Shown here in pieces: positions 1 through 6,883 of a stretch of DNA of 9,208 nucleotides. Source of the DNA: Pseudomonadota bacterium (GTDB taxonomy: Bacteria > Pseudomonadota > Alphaproteobacteria > JAKJEU01); NCBI GenBank assembly GCA_022705265.1, contig JAKJEU010000048.1, forward strand, positions 1-9,208, in the 5' to 3' direction. The position numbers and the translations under genes were made by a program. The number at the start of each line of letters is the position of its first letter. The stretch's first letter is position 1. The notes below the pieces were generated by a model. That model had not been told where the DNA came from. It was given only the letters and a program-made list of their open reading frames with translations, and ran no database searches.

Positions 1-18
1 GGTATAAAAGAAGCATGA
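1..18 (+). CDS. C-terminal tail of an upstream gene (partial)
   Basis: The first 18 bases read as five sense codons (Gly-Ile-Lys-Glu-Ala) followed by TGA. The TGA overlaps the next gene's ATG as ATGA, the same arrangement as the junction at 806-809. This suggests a coupled upstream gene whose body lies outside the window. FlhF commonly precedes FlhG in flagellar operons, so it is the natural candidate, but five codons cannot identify it. The other two frames here are either stopped at once or belong to the next gene. Confidence 0.4.
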   Translation, partial: GIKEA

Positions 19-809
19 ATACTACGAAACTTGAAAATAAATTTGAAATGGCTCCTCGCCCTGATTCTAAAAGGGGAAGAAATACTATTGCCATTGCTTC
101 TGGAAAAGGTGGGGTTGGAAAAACTTGGTTTTCCATCACTCTTGCTCATGCCTTGGCTAAAATGAATGAAAAAATATTGCTTTTTGATGCTGATTTTGGG
201 CTTGCAAATATTGATATTCAACTTGGACTTATGGCTAAATACGATCTTGGTAATGTTTTAACCAAAAAAATAACCTTAAACCAAGCCGTTATAAAAGATG
301 ATCATGGATTTGATGTTATTGCGGGGCGTTCTGGCTCGGGAAGTCTTGCTAACATTCCTTTTTCTCATGTTCAATCTTTAAACAATGACCTTTTAACTTT
401 ATCCAGCAATTATTCAAAAGTTATCGTGGACCTTGGTGCTGGGGTGGAAAGACCTATTCGTGAGACGGCTAAAAATTGTGGTAAAATCTTGGTACTTTGT
501 ACTGATGAGCCAACTTCTTTGACCGATGCTTATGCTTTTATTAAGGTTCTTAATATCGAATGCCCTGGACTTGATATGAGGATTGTTATTAATTCTGCTA
601 ACTCTGTAAAAGAGGGTGAAAAGACTTATGAAACTTTAAGAAGAGCTTGCAACGGCTTTCTTAAAATATCTCCACCTCTTGCTGGCATTATAAGACGCGA
701 CCCAAGAGTAAGAGAAGCAATAAGGCACCAAACCTCTATCCTTACCAGATATCCGAATGCTGATGCTTCCGAAGATGTCATGAATATCGCAAGAAATTTG
801 ATTGCATGA
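15..809 (+). CDS. flhG: FlhG/MinD-like ParA-family ATPase
   Basis: This is a 264-residue P-loop ATPase of the MinD/ParA (SIMIBI) class. A deviant Walker A, KGGVGKT, lies at residues 31-37 with both the signature Lys31 and Lys36. Switch I is DADFGLAN, starting at Asp58, and switch II is DLGAG, starting at Asp139. TDEPTSLTDAYA (about 163-174) and the tail IIRRDPRVREAIRHQT are typical of the FlhG/YlxH branch. In that family the ATP-dependent dimer works with FlhF to set flagellar number and position at the membrane. Oddly, I see neither the N-terminal DQAxxLR FlhF-activating motif nor a C-terminal amphipathic membrane helix; the protein ends shortly after the ATPase fold. The ATG start overlaps the upstream TGA, and the next gene overlaps by ATGA, so all three seem co-translated. 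ParA/MinD-family ATPase is near certain. The flagellar assignment rests on the motifs and the FliK-like neighbour, and a general MinD/ParA protein is the alternative. Confidence 0.88.
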   Translation: MNTTKLENKFEMAPRPDSKRGRNTIAIASGKGGVGKTWFSITLAHALAKMNEKILLFDADFGLANIDIQLGLMAKYDLGNVLTKKITLNQAVIKDDHGFDVIAGRSGSGSLANIPFSHVQSLNNDLLTLSSNYSKVIVDLGAGVERPIRETAKNCGKILVLCTDEPTSLTDAYAFIKVLNIECPGLDMRIVINSANSVKEGEKTYETLRRACNGFLKISPPLAGIIRRDPRVREAIRHQTSILTRYPNADASEDVMNIARNLIA

Positions 810-2608
810 TTAATGTTACCATCTCCCCTGATTTTAATAATATAAAACCAGAGCAGATAATTAATATTGTCAATAAAATATTCGAGATCTTGCCCAAGGA
901 TGATGTTGCGCTCCAAGCTATTATAAAAAATTTTGACGCTTCTTCTATGACGGCTGATGTTATTATACCTTTAAGCGATAAAAACATATCTTTGCTAATA
1001 AAACTTCCTGAAAACATTGATAAAAACAGCAATCTTTCCTTTCAAATAAGCTTCAAAGACAAAGAGATAAAATTAATTTTTTCCAATCAAGGAAGTGATA
1101 AAGAATTTTCAATAAAACTTTCGGACAATCTTAATAATTTTATCAAAGACGATTTTAAAATAAGGTCTTTGAAAGTTGATTTAAATCAAAATATCAGTAA
1201 CACAAATAACGATAAGTTAAGTGTTTTTCCATTAAAACCTGTGGAAATTATGAACCCATTCATGAAGGGTAAGGTGTTTGAAGCTTTTGTTTTAAAAGAC
1301 ATTCCGTTAAACAATAAAATTGACCTTAAAATTAACAATGAAAATGGTTTAAATCCTAAACTAATTGAGCCTAAGCTCCCTCTTAATACCAAGCTTATTG
1401 TTGAAATCACCAAGATTTCTCCACCCATGATTGATGGAAATATTGAGGATAATTTAAAAACTTTCTTAAATGATAAGGTTTTAAATGAAAACACCAAAAT
1501 TAATCAAACCGATGAAACAACAATTAGTAAAGTCACAAAACAAGTTTCAGAAAATGAATTTGATAAAATAATTGAAAATACTTTCAAAAATAAAGATATA
1601 CTTAAAAATGAACTAAATCCGTTAATTTCAAAAGAAAGCAAAGAGGTTTTATCTCTTAACAACATTATTTTAAAAACACTTAAAAGTATTGAACTTGATA
1701 TCGAAACCATTTTTAAACAAATAAAATCAAATGACGAATTTAAGCCTTTTGACATCAAGGGAATTGTTATTTCAAAACCAGATGATAAGTCTCAAAAAAT
1801 ATTAATTTCAGATGTGGGAGTCATAACTTTACCAGAGCTTAAAGAAAAGCTTCCCTTTAAGTCTGTGATTGATTTAAAAATTAAAAACATTGTTTCTTTT
1901 GAACGAATTTTCGAAGAATTTGCAAGTTCCAATAATGAACCTTGTAACAGCATAATAAAGATAATAAATGAACTTAAAAATAACATAAATTCGAATACTG
2001 TTTTAAAAGATTTTGTGTCAAATATTCCAAGCCTTGATGAAAAAATTCTTACCAAAACGATTAAATATATTAACGCGTTAAAAAACAATAATTATGGTGA
2101 AGTTTTTGATGAAAAACTTATCGAAGAGATTGAAACACATCTTAAAGACAAGGGATTTTTTACCAAAATTTTAAAAGAAGAATTTACAAACCCAATTCAT
2201 CAAAATACGGCCGTTTCAAAGGAAAACAATTTCTCACTTTTTGTTATTCCCCTTTTAAATGGCGACAATATTTCAAAAATGTGGCTTTATCTTTTTAACC
2301 CTTTAACCATAAATGACGAAAAAGATAAACAAGCAAAACCAAAAACAAAACAAAGATTTATTCTTGATTTTGATTTATCAAACCTTGGTAATATGCAATT
2401 TGAAGGATTTATTGACGAACCAAACAAAAAACTCGACCTTGTTTTAAAAAGCAAACAAGATTTCGAAGAAGCTGAAAAAAATGAAATGAACCAGATTTTC
2501 ATAAATTCTATGAAAGTTTTGGACATGATTGGTTCGTTAAAATTTAAAAAACAAGCAGAAATAGTAAGGCCTTTTGAACAACGCAATAACGGCGGATATT
2601 TTGCTTAA
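806..2608 (+). CDS. FliK-like flagellar hook-length control protein (putative)
   Basis: This 600-residue protein is rich in Lys, Asn, Ile and Phe, with no signal peptide or membrane helix visible. The first ~470 residues are low-complexity and charged, and I recognise no domain there. The last ~110 residues look folded. LFVIPLLNGDNISKMWLYLF is followed by RFILDFDLSNLGNMQFEGF (about 517-535), LDLVLKS, and a final helix ending MIGSLKF. This order (hydrophobic strand, xLxLSxLGxxxxxG, LDLxL, helix, glycine, strand) resembles the C-terminal Flg_hook domain of FliK and a Rhodospirillales protein found beside MinD-like ATPases. FliK measures hook length and switches the export gate's substrate specificity; the long disordered N-terminal part fits that role. 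The ATG lies in an ATGA overlap with the preceding ATPase gene, indicating coupling. The gene ends three bases from convergent recJ. The coding call is firm; the FliK identity is inferred from pattern and context. Confidence 0.75.
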   Translation: MINVTISPDFNNIKPEQIINIVNKIFEILPKDDVALQAIIKNFDASSMTADVIIPLSDKNISLLIKLPENIDKNSNLSFQISFKDKEIKLIFSNQGSDKEFSIKLSDNLNNFIKDDFKIRSLKVDLNQNISNTNNDKLSVFPLKPVEIMNPFMKGKVFEAFVLKDIPLNNKIDLKINNENGLNPKLIEPKLPLNTKLIVEITKISPPMIDGNIEDNLKTFLNDKVLNENTKINQTDETTISKVTKQVSENEFDKIIENTFKNKDILKNELNPLISKESKEVLSLNNIILKTLKSIELDIETIFKQIKSNDEFKPFDIKGIVISKPDDKSQKILISDVGVITLPELKEKLPFKSVIDLKIKNIVSFERIFEEFASSNNEPCNSIIKIINELKNNINSNTVLKDFVSNIPSLDEKILTKTIKYINALKNNNYGEVFDEKLIEEIETHLKDKGFFTKILKEEFTNPIHQNTAVSKENNFSLFVIPLLNGDNISKMWLYLFNPLTINDEKDKQAKPKTKQRFILDFDLSNLGNMQFEGFIDEPNKKLDLVLKSKQDFEEAEKNEMNQIFINSMKVLDMIGSLKFKKQAEIVRPFEQRNNGGYFA

Positions 2609-2621
2609 AAATTAAATTTTT
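2607..2621. terminator. AT palindrome at convergent gene ends (weak bidirectional terminator candidate)
   Basis: AAAAATT-A-AATTTTT is a perfect 7-base inverted repeat around one central base. It covers parts of both stop codons: TAA at 2606-2608 on the plus strand and TAA at 2614-2612 on the minus strand. Either strand gives an RNA ending in five U. With no G:C pairs and almost no loop the hairpin would be weak, so this is only a candidate for the end of both operons. No better hairpin fits in the three-base gap. Confidence 0.25.
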
Positions 2622-4348
2622 ACATCCACCAACATGAATTCAACATTTCTTTTACCCTTATATTCCGAAGCCTTAACATATCCAACCACATCAATCAAAG
2701 AACCTTTCATCTTTTGTAATTCTTCGAATAAATTGTAATTTGATTGCTTAAATAACTTAGCGTTAATTCGATTTCCTGCCATGTCTTTAAGAGAAGCAAC
2801 CATAAGACTTTCTTTATATATATTGAAATAATGCAAAACCACCTGTTTAATTAAAAACAAAGGTTCAGAATTACCCTCTCCATAAGGTTCAAGTGCAGAC
2901 AAAGCATCGGCAAGTTCAACATTCACCGCAGAAATATCAAGCACCGCATCAATTCCAATAGTTTTTTGAATTTCAACTTCGTCTTTTGATATTATTTCTT
3001 CTAAAAATGCTTTTAATTCTGGGATTTTTTCAAAGGCAACACTAAATCCAGCAGCTTTTAAATGCCCACCACCTTTTTCCACAATCCCAATTTCAGAAGC
3101 CTTGGTAATCGCAAAGCCAAGGTCGATTGACTCATTTGCTCTTCCCGAACCTTTTGCAATTCCATCATCGCCATAAGACATAACCAAAGTCGTAAGCCCA
3201 TATCGTTCCCTTAACTTACCAGCAACAATACCAATAACACCTTGGTGCCAGTTTTTAGAGCCAACCAAAATAACTTTGTCTTCTGGCTTTATGGTTTTTT
3301 CAATTTCCTTTACAGCTTCTTCTAAAACTTCTGCTTCAATATCTCGTCTTAAAGAATTAAGGCTTTCAAGCTCTTCAACAATTTTGCTTGCCTCTTCTTC
3401 GGTTTTGGAATTAAGAAGTCTGAAACCTAGCGAAGAAACCCCTACTCTTCCCGCTGCGTTTATTCTTGGTCCCAAAATAAATCCCATATGATAAGATCTT
3501 ATTTCGTTTTTTATCAAATTTTTTGAAAGCTCTTTTAATCCGATATTAGAACCAAAATAATTAAGCCCATGTTTTACCAAAGTACGATTTATTCCAGTCA
3601 AGCTAACCATATCGCATATAGTTCCAAGAGCAACAAGTTCAAGCAAATGTCTTACATCTGGTTCTTTTAAATTTTCATTATAAAAACCCATTTCTCGTAA
3701 TTTTGTGTTCGTCGCAATCACAAGCAAGAATACAACCCCAACCGCTGCCATATTGTAATATGGATTATTCGCCGGTTCGTCAAGTCGTTTTGGATTTATG
3801 AAAGCATAACTTTGAGGAAAAGTCGGAGCCACCTGATGATGATCAGCAATAATTACATCAAGCCCAAGTTCTTTTGACTTATCCAACATTTCAAAGGAAG
3901 TCGTACCACAATCCACCGTAAAAACAAGCGAATACCCCTTATCCTTTATTTCAGGTAACATTTCGGTATTAGGTCCATATCCTTCATCTCGTTCTGGGAT
4001 TTTGACCTCATAATCAATTCCAAAATACCTTAGAAACAAGCCCAAAACACCAGAGGAAGTAGCACCATCAACATCGTAATCGCCAAAGATAAATATTTTT
4101 TCTTTATCAGAAATAGCCTTGGCCAACCTTAACGCGCCTTTTTCCATGTCTTTTAAATTAAAAGGCGACGGCAAATGACGAGAAAGTCTTGGATTTAAAA
4201 ATTCATCTAAGCTTTCTTTTGTTATTCCTCTTGACAACAATACTCTTACAACGATTTCGGGAAGCTTTTTTGTAAGATCTTCATAATCATCATATTCTTC
4301 GAGATTGTTCATCTCCCAACTACTAAGATTTAAAGACATTTTATTCAT
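2612..4348 (-). CDS. recJ: Single-stranded-DNA-specific exonuclease RecJ
   Basis: RecJ is a 5'-to-3' single-strand DNA exonuclease acting in RecFOR recombination, mismatch repair and base excision repair. All expected motifs are present (numbered from the ATG at 4348): DYDVDG 90-95, DCG 146-148, DHH 169-171, the CDM aspartate near 246, GPRINAAGR 293-301, WHQGVIGIVAGKL from about 367, GSGRA near 400, and the DHHA1 GGGHLKAAGF at about 426-435. A C-terminal OB-like region follows (EPYGEGNSEP onward). The 578-residue length is normal for the family. Starts are ambiguous: TTG at 4351, ATG at 4348 (8-base overlap with the end of hom) or ATG at 4339 (one base after the hom stop). None has a strong Shine-Dalgarno; I chose the first ATG. 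It is last in the minus-strand operon, so it depends on translation or transcription reading through the broken hom gene. It shows no sign of decay. Confidence 0.96.
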   Translation of the reverse strand: MNKMSLNLSSWEMNNLEEYDDYEDLTKKLPEIVVRVLLSRGITKESLDEFLNPRLSRHLPSPFNLKDMEKGALRLAKAISDKEKIFIFGDYDVDGATSSGVLGLFLRYFGIDYEVKIPERDEGYGPNTEMLPEIKDKGYSLVFTVDCGTTSFEMLDKSKELGLDVIIADHHQVAPTFPQSYAFINPKRLDEPANNPYYNMAAVGVVFLLVIATNTKLREMGFYNENLKEPDVRHLLELVALGTICDMVSLTGINRTLVKHGLNYFGSNIGLKELSKNLIKNEIRSYHMGFILGPRINAAGRVGVSSLGFRLLNSKTEEEASKIVEELESLNSLRRDIEAEVLEEAVKEIEKTIKPEDKVILVGSKNWHQGVIGIVAGKLRERYGLTTLVMSYGDDGIAKGSGRANESIDLGFAITKASEIGIVEKGGGHLKAAGFSVAFEKIPELKAFLEEIISKDEVEIQKTIGIDAVLDISAVNVELADALSALEPYGEGNSEPLFLIKQVVLHYFNIYKESLMVASLKDMAGNRINAKLFKQSNYNLFEELQKMKGSLIDVVGYVKASEYKGKRNVEFMLVDVKI

Positions 4349-4913
4349 CAAGATCTACTATTCTTATGATACAAGGCTTTTCCACCACTTCATCAATTTG
4401 TTCCAATTCATTAATGACATTCTTTATATTCTTTTCTTTTGTCTTGTGCAAGGTCATAACAACAAAAACCGTATTATCTTGATTACTTCCTTGTTGAATC
4501 ATAGTCGAAACAGAAACCTCGTTATTTGAAAGAACCTGAGTAATTTTGGAAAGCACGCCTGTTTTATCACAAACTTTAAGCCTCATATAATATTCACCCT
4601 CATAATCCAAAATATCCATGATTTTGGTGTTATTAAGGTTGTCATAAGGCATAATCAAAGGCTTTGTATTAATACTTGCCGCAATATCCATAACATCAGA
4701 CATAACCGCAGTTGCCGTAGGCTTTGCCCCAGCCCCTCTTCCTAATAAAGATATGTTACCCACAAAATCGCCTCTTGCATTTACGCAATTATTTACACCC
4801 ATAATCGAAGCAATCGGAGTTTCTTCTTTTATCAAACATGGGAAAACATGAGCGGAAATTAAATCTTCGTCTTTTTTCTTTGCAATTCCAAGGAGTTTAA
4901 TCTTATACCCCAT
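4341..4913 (-). pseudogene. hom: Homoserine dehydrogenase, 3' fragment with ACT domain (frameshifted from the 5' part)
   Basis: This 190-codon frame is the rest of the homoserine dehydrogenase begun at 5626, now one frame out. It starts mid-domain at GYKIKLLGIAKK, continues through the end of the catalytic domain (NARGDFVGNISLLGRGAGAKPTATAVMSDV) and ends in an ACT domain (YYMRLKVCDKTGVLSKITQVL to the end). In this family the ACT domain is the regulatory module linked to threonine feedback. The frame is open upstream of the ATG to about 4970, and the residues there still look like the family (IRHISKHDISYTKN), so the ATG at 4913 is an internal Met rather than a real start. No Shine-Dalgarno precedes it. 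Its stop overlaps or abuts the recJ start. The reading frame is otherwise undamaged, so the lesion is recent, bypassed by slippage, or an assembly error. Confidence 0.85.
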
Positions 4914-4951
4914 ATTCTTAGTATAAGAAATATCGTGTTTTGAGATATGTC

Positions 4952-4973
4952 TTATACAAAAATGTCTTTTTTA
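4952..4973 (-). other. Frameshift site inside hom
   Basis: Read on the minus strand, the catalytic frame ends ATT-TTT-GTA-TAA (stop at 4954-4952). The ACT-half frame is one base back and is itself closed by a TAA at 4973-4971. The switch must therefore lie in this ~20-base interval. Around the break the protein reads DIFV in one frame and IRHIS in the other. Family members, as I recall them, have a V-E-G-I-x-x-I stretch here. Joining the halves therefore suggests loss of about seven bases (two codons plus one) rather than a single miscalled base. A run of six A and a run of five T (mRNA sense) lie within it. Confidence 0.8.
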
Positions 4974-5626
4974 TTAATAGGCATATGAAAAGCAAGAGAG
5001 GTCAAAATTGACAATTTATGAGCAGTATCAAAACCATCAATATCCAAAGATGGTTCTGCTTCCGCGTATCCTTTTTCTTGAGCTTCTTTTAAAACATCAA
5101 TAAACTCTCTTCCTGTTTTTTCCATAACAGACAAAATATAGTTACAAGTACCATTCAAAATCCCATAAATTTGAGAAATTTTATTACAAGACAAGGCACC
5201 CTTTAAAACTCTTATAATCGGGATACAACCCGCAACCGATGCTTCGAAACCAATATTTATGTTTTTTTCTTCTGCTAATTTTGCCAAATCATTACCAAAT
5301 TCAGCAAGCAAAGCTTTATTAGCAGTAACCACATGTTTGCCATTATTAATTGCAGCTTCAACCAAAGTTTTCGCAAAATTTGTGCCACCAATAAGTTCGA
5401 CGATGATATCAACATTTTCGTCTTTTACCATATCAAGAGCATTTTCATAAAATTTTACATCACCTTTTGGACATCTGTTTTTATCCAAATCAGAAACCGC
5501 ATAAAGTTTTAAAGTTTTACCAAGTTTTTTATTAATTATGTTGTTATTTACATTTATTAAATCAATAAAACCACCACCAACTGTTCCAAGTCCTGCAACA
5601 GCTACATTAATAACATCTTTATTCAT
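4952..5626 (-). pseudogene. hom: Homoserine dehydrogenase, 5' fragment (NAD-binding and catalytic residues)
   Basis: Homoserine dehydrogenase reduces aspartate semialdehyde to homoserine, the branch point to threonine and methionine. This 224-residue fragment (intact enzymes of this class are about 430) holds the Rossmann motif GLGTVG at 12-17, ELIGGT near 77-82, TANKALLA from 101, ILNGTCNYILS at 156-166, and the active-site block EAEPSLDIDGFDTAHK at 189-204. Glu189, Asp195, Asp200 and Lys204 correspond to yeast Hom6 Glu208, Asp214, Asp219 and Lys223. It then stops at TAA 4954-4952, while the remainder continues in another frame down to 4341. The start is ATG immediately after the alaC stop (TAAATG, no gap) with AAGGA twelve bases upstream. 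The missing half contributes to the fold and dimer, so activity of this piece alone is doubtful. A sequencing or assembly error would make the gene intact. Confidence 0.88.
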
Positions 5627-6859
5627 TTACTTTAATTTTCCTTGTTCTTCTTTAAAACCTTGAATTATTTTATCCTTATCTTTAAAGAATTTTTTCATAT
5701 TTTTCAAAGCTTGTCTAGTCCTTAATACATTTTCAATAAATGCGAATCTGACACTGCTATCCCCGTCTTCACCAAAGCCACCACCAGGAGAAACCGCAAC
5801 ATTGCAATGTTCCAAAAGCTTACTTGCAAAAGACACCGAATTCATTCCAGCATCAATAAATTCCTTAGGAATATTAGCCCAAGCGAACATAGAAGCCTCT
5901 GGCATTTCGACATTCCAACCAATTTCATTCAAGCCTTTTACCAAGACATCTCTTCTTTCTTTATACATTAACCTCGTCTCAACCACACAATCCTGAGGCC
6001 CGTTCAAAGCTTCGGTAGCAGCAATTTGTATCGGAGCAAAAGCACCATAATCAAGATATGATTTAACCCGTCCAAGCGCTGCAATAAGGTCTTTATTACC
6101 ACTTCCAAAGCCAACCCGCCAACCAGGCATTGAATAAGTCTTACTTAACGAATAAAATTCCACTGCAATATCCTTTGCCCCTTCAACTTGTAACACAGAA
6201 GGAGGCGGAACATCGTTATAATATATTTCAGAATAAGCAATATCAGAAATAATAAAAAGTTCGTGTTTTTTACAAAAAGCAACCAATTCTTTGTAAAAAT
6301 CCAAAGATGCAATTCGTGCGGTCGGATTTGACGGATAACTTACAATCAAAGCAATCGGTTTTGGAATCGAATATTTTACTGCATCTTCTGCTACTTTGAA
6401 AAAATTTTCATCTGGTTCAATTGGAATTTTTCTTGCCACACCACCTGCGATTAACACACCAAAAGCATGAATTGGATAGCTTGGATTTGGAACCAAAACA
6501 GTATCACCAGGAGCAACAATAGCCTTAGCCAAACTTGCCAACCCCTCTTTTGAACCCAAGGTTACAATAACTTCATCTTCTGGATTAAGTTTTACATCAA
6601 ATCTTCGTTCATAATATCCGCTTAATGCTTTTCTTAAACCCAAAATACCTTTTGATACAGAGTATCGATGTGTTCTTGGATTTTTAACTGCTTCACAAAG
6701 TTTATCAACAATATGTTGAGGTGTTGGTTGGTCAGGATTGCCCATTCCAAAATCAATTACATCTTCGCTATCAGCCCTTAATTTCGCCTTCATTGAATTT
6801 ACTTTTGCAAAAACATATGGAGGAAGTCTTTTTATCGTATAAAATTCGTCTTTTTTCAT
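5627..6859 (-). CDS. alaC: Alanine-synthesising aminotransferase AlaC (class I/II PLP enzyme)
   Basis: This 410-residue pyridoxal-phosphate aminotransferase is collinear with E. coli AlaC (412 residues), which makes alanine from pyruvate and glutamate. Recognisable blocks are RLPPYVF (11-17), FGMGNPDQPTPQHIV (37-51), TLGSKEGLASL (100-110), VLVPNPSYPIHAFG (121-134), SYPSNPTA with Asn178, SDIAYSE with Asp206 and Tyr209, the PLP lysine Lys240 in SLSKTYSMPGWRVGF, and Arg371 in SSVRFAFIEN for the substrate carboxylate. It is complete. GAGAC lies six bases before the ATG, and 24 bases separate it from the preceding lipoprotein gene. It abuts hom directly, which fits amino-acid metabolism and the alphaproteobacterial alaC-hom order. 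Related enzymes are often labelled LL-diaminopimelate aminotransferase; I consider AlaC more likely from the sequence, but substrate specificity cannot be proved here. Confidence 0.93.
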   Translation of the reverse strand: MKKDEFYTIKRLPPYVFAKVNSMKAKLRADSEDVIDFGMGNPDQPTPQHIVDKLCEAVKNPRTHRYSVSKGILGLRKALSGYYERRFDVKLNPEDEVIVTLGSKEGLASLAKAIVAPGDTVLVPNPSYPIHAFGVLIAGGVARKIPIEPDENFFKVAEDAVKYSIPKPIALIVSYPSNPTARIASLDFYKELVAFCKKHELFIISDIAYSEIYYNDVPPPSVLQVEGAKDIAVEFYSLSKTYSMPGWRVGFGSGNKDLIAALGRVKSYLDYGAFAPIQIAATEALNGPQDCVVETRLMYKERRDVLVKGLNEIGWNVEMPEASMFAWANIPKEFIDAGMNSVSFASKLLEHCNVAVSPGGGFGEDGDSSVRFAFIENVLRTRQALKNMKKFFKDKDKIIQGFKEEQGKLK

Positions 6860-6883
6860 TACCGTGTCTCATTAACTAAACTA

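Noticed and set aside
626..2586. Several open frames of 84-103 codons on the minus strand opposite the ATPase and FliK-like genes
   Set aside because: They lie antisense to long, coherent plus-strand genes, encode Phe/Ser/Leu-rich strings typical of the complement of Lys/Asn-rich coding DNA, and have no recognisable domain or Shine-Dalgarno.
4305..4529. 74-codon plus-strand frame opposite the recJ/hom junction
   Set aside because: It is antisense to the ACT domain and the RecJ N-terminus, both clearly coding, and its translation resembles no protein that I know.
4958..4973. Programmed -1 frameshift at a canonical slippery heptamer in hom
   Set aside because: The A6 and T5 runs are not in X-XXY-YYZ phase with the upstream frame, no downstream stem-loop was evident, and programmed frameshifting is not known for this enzyme.
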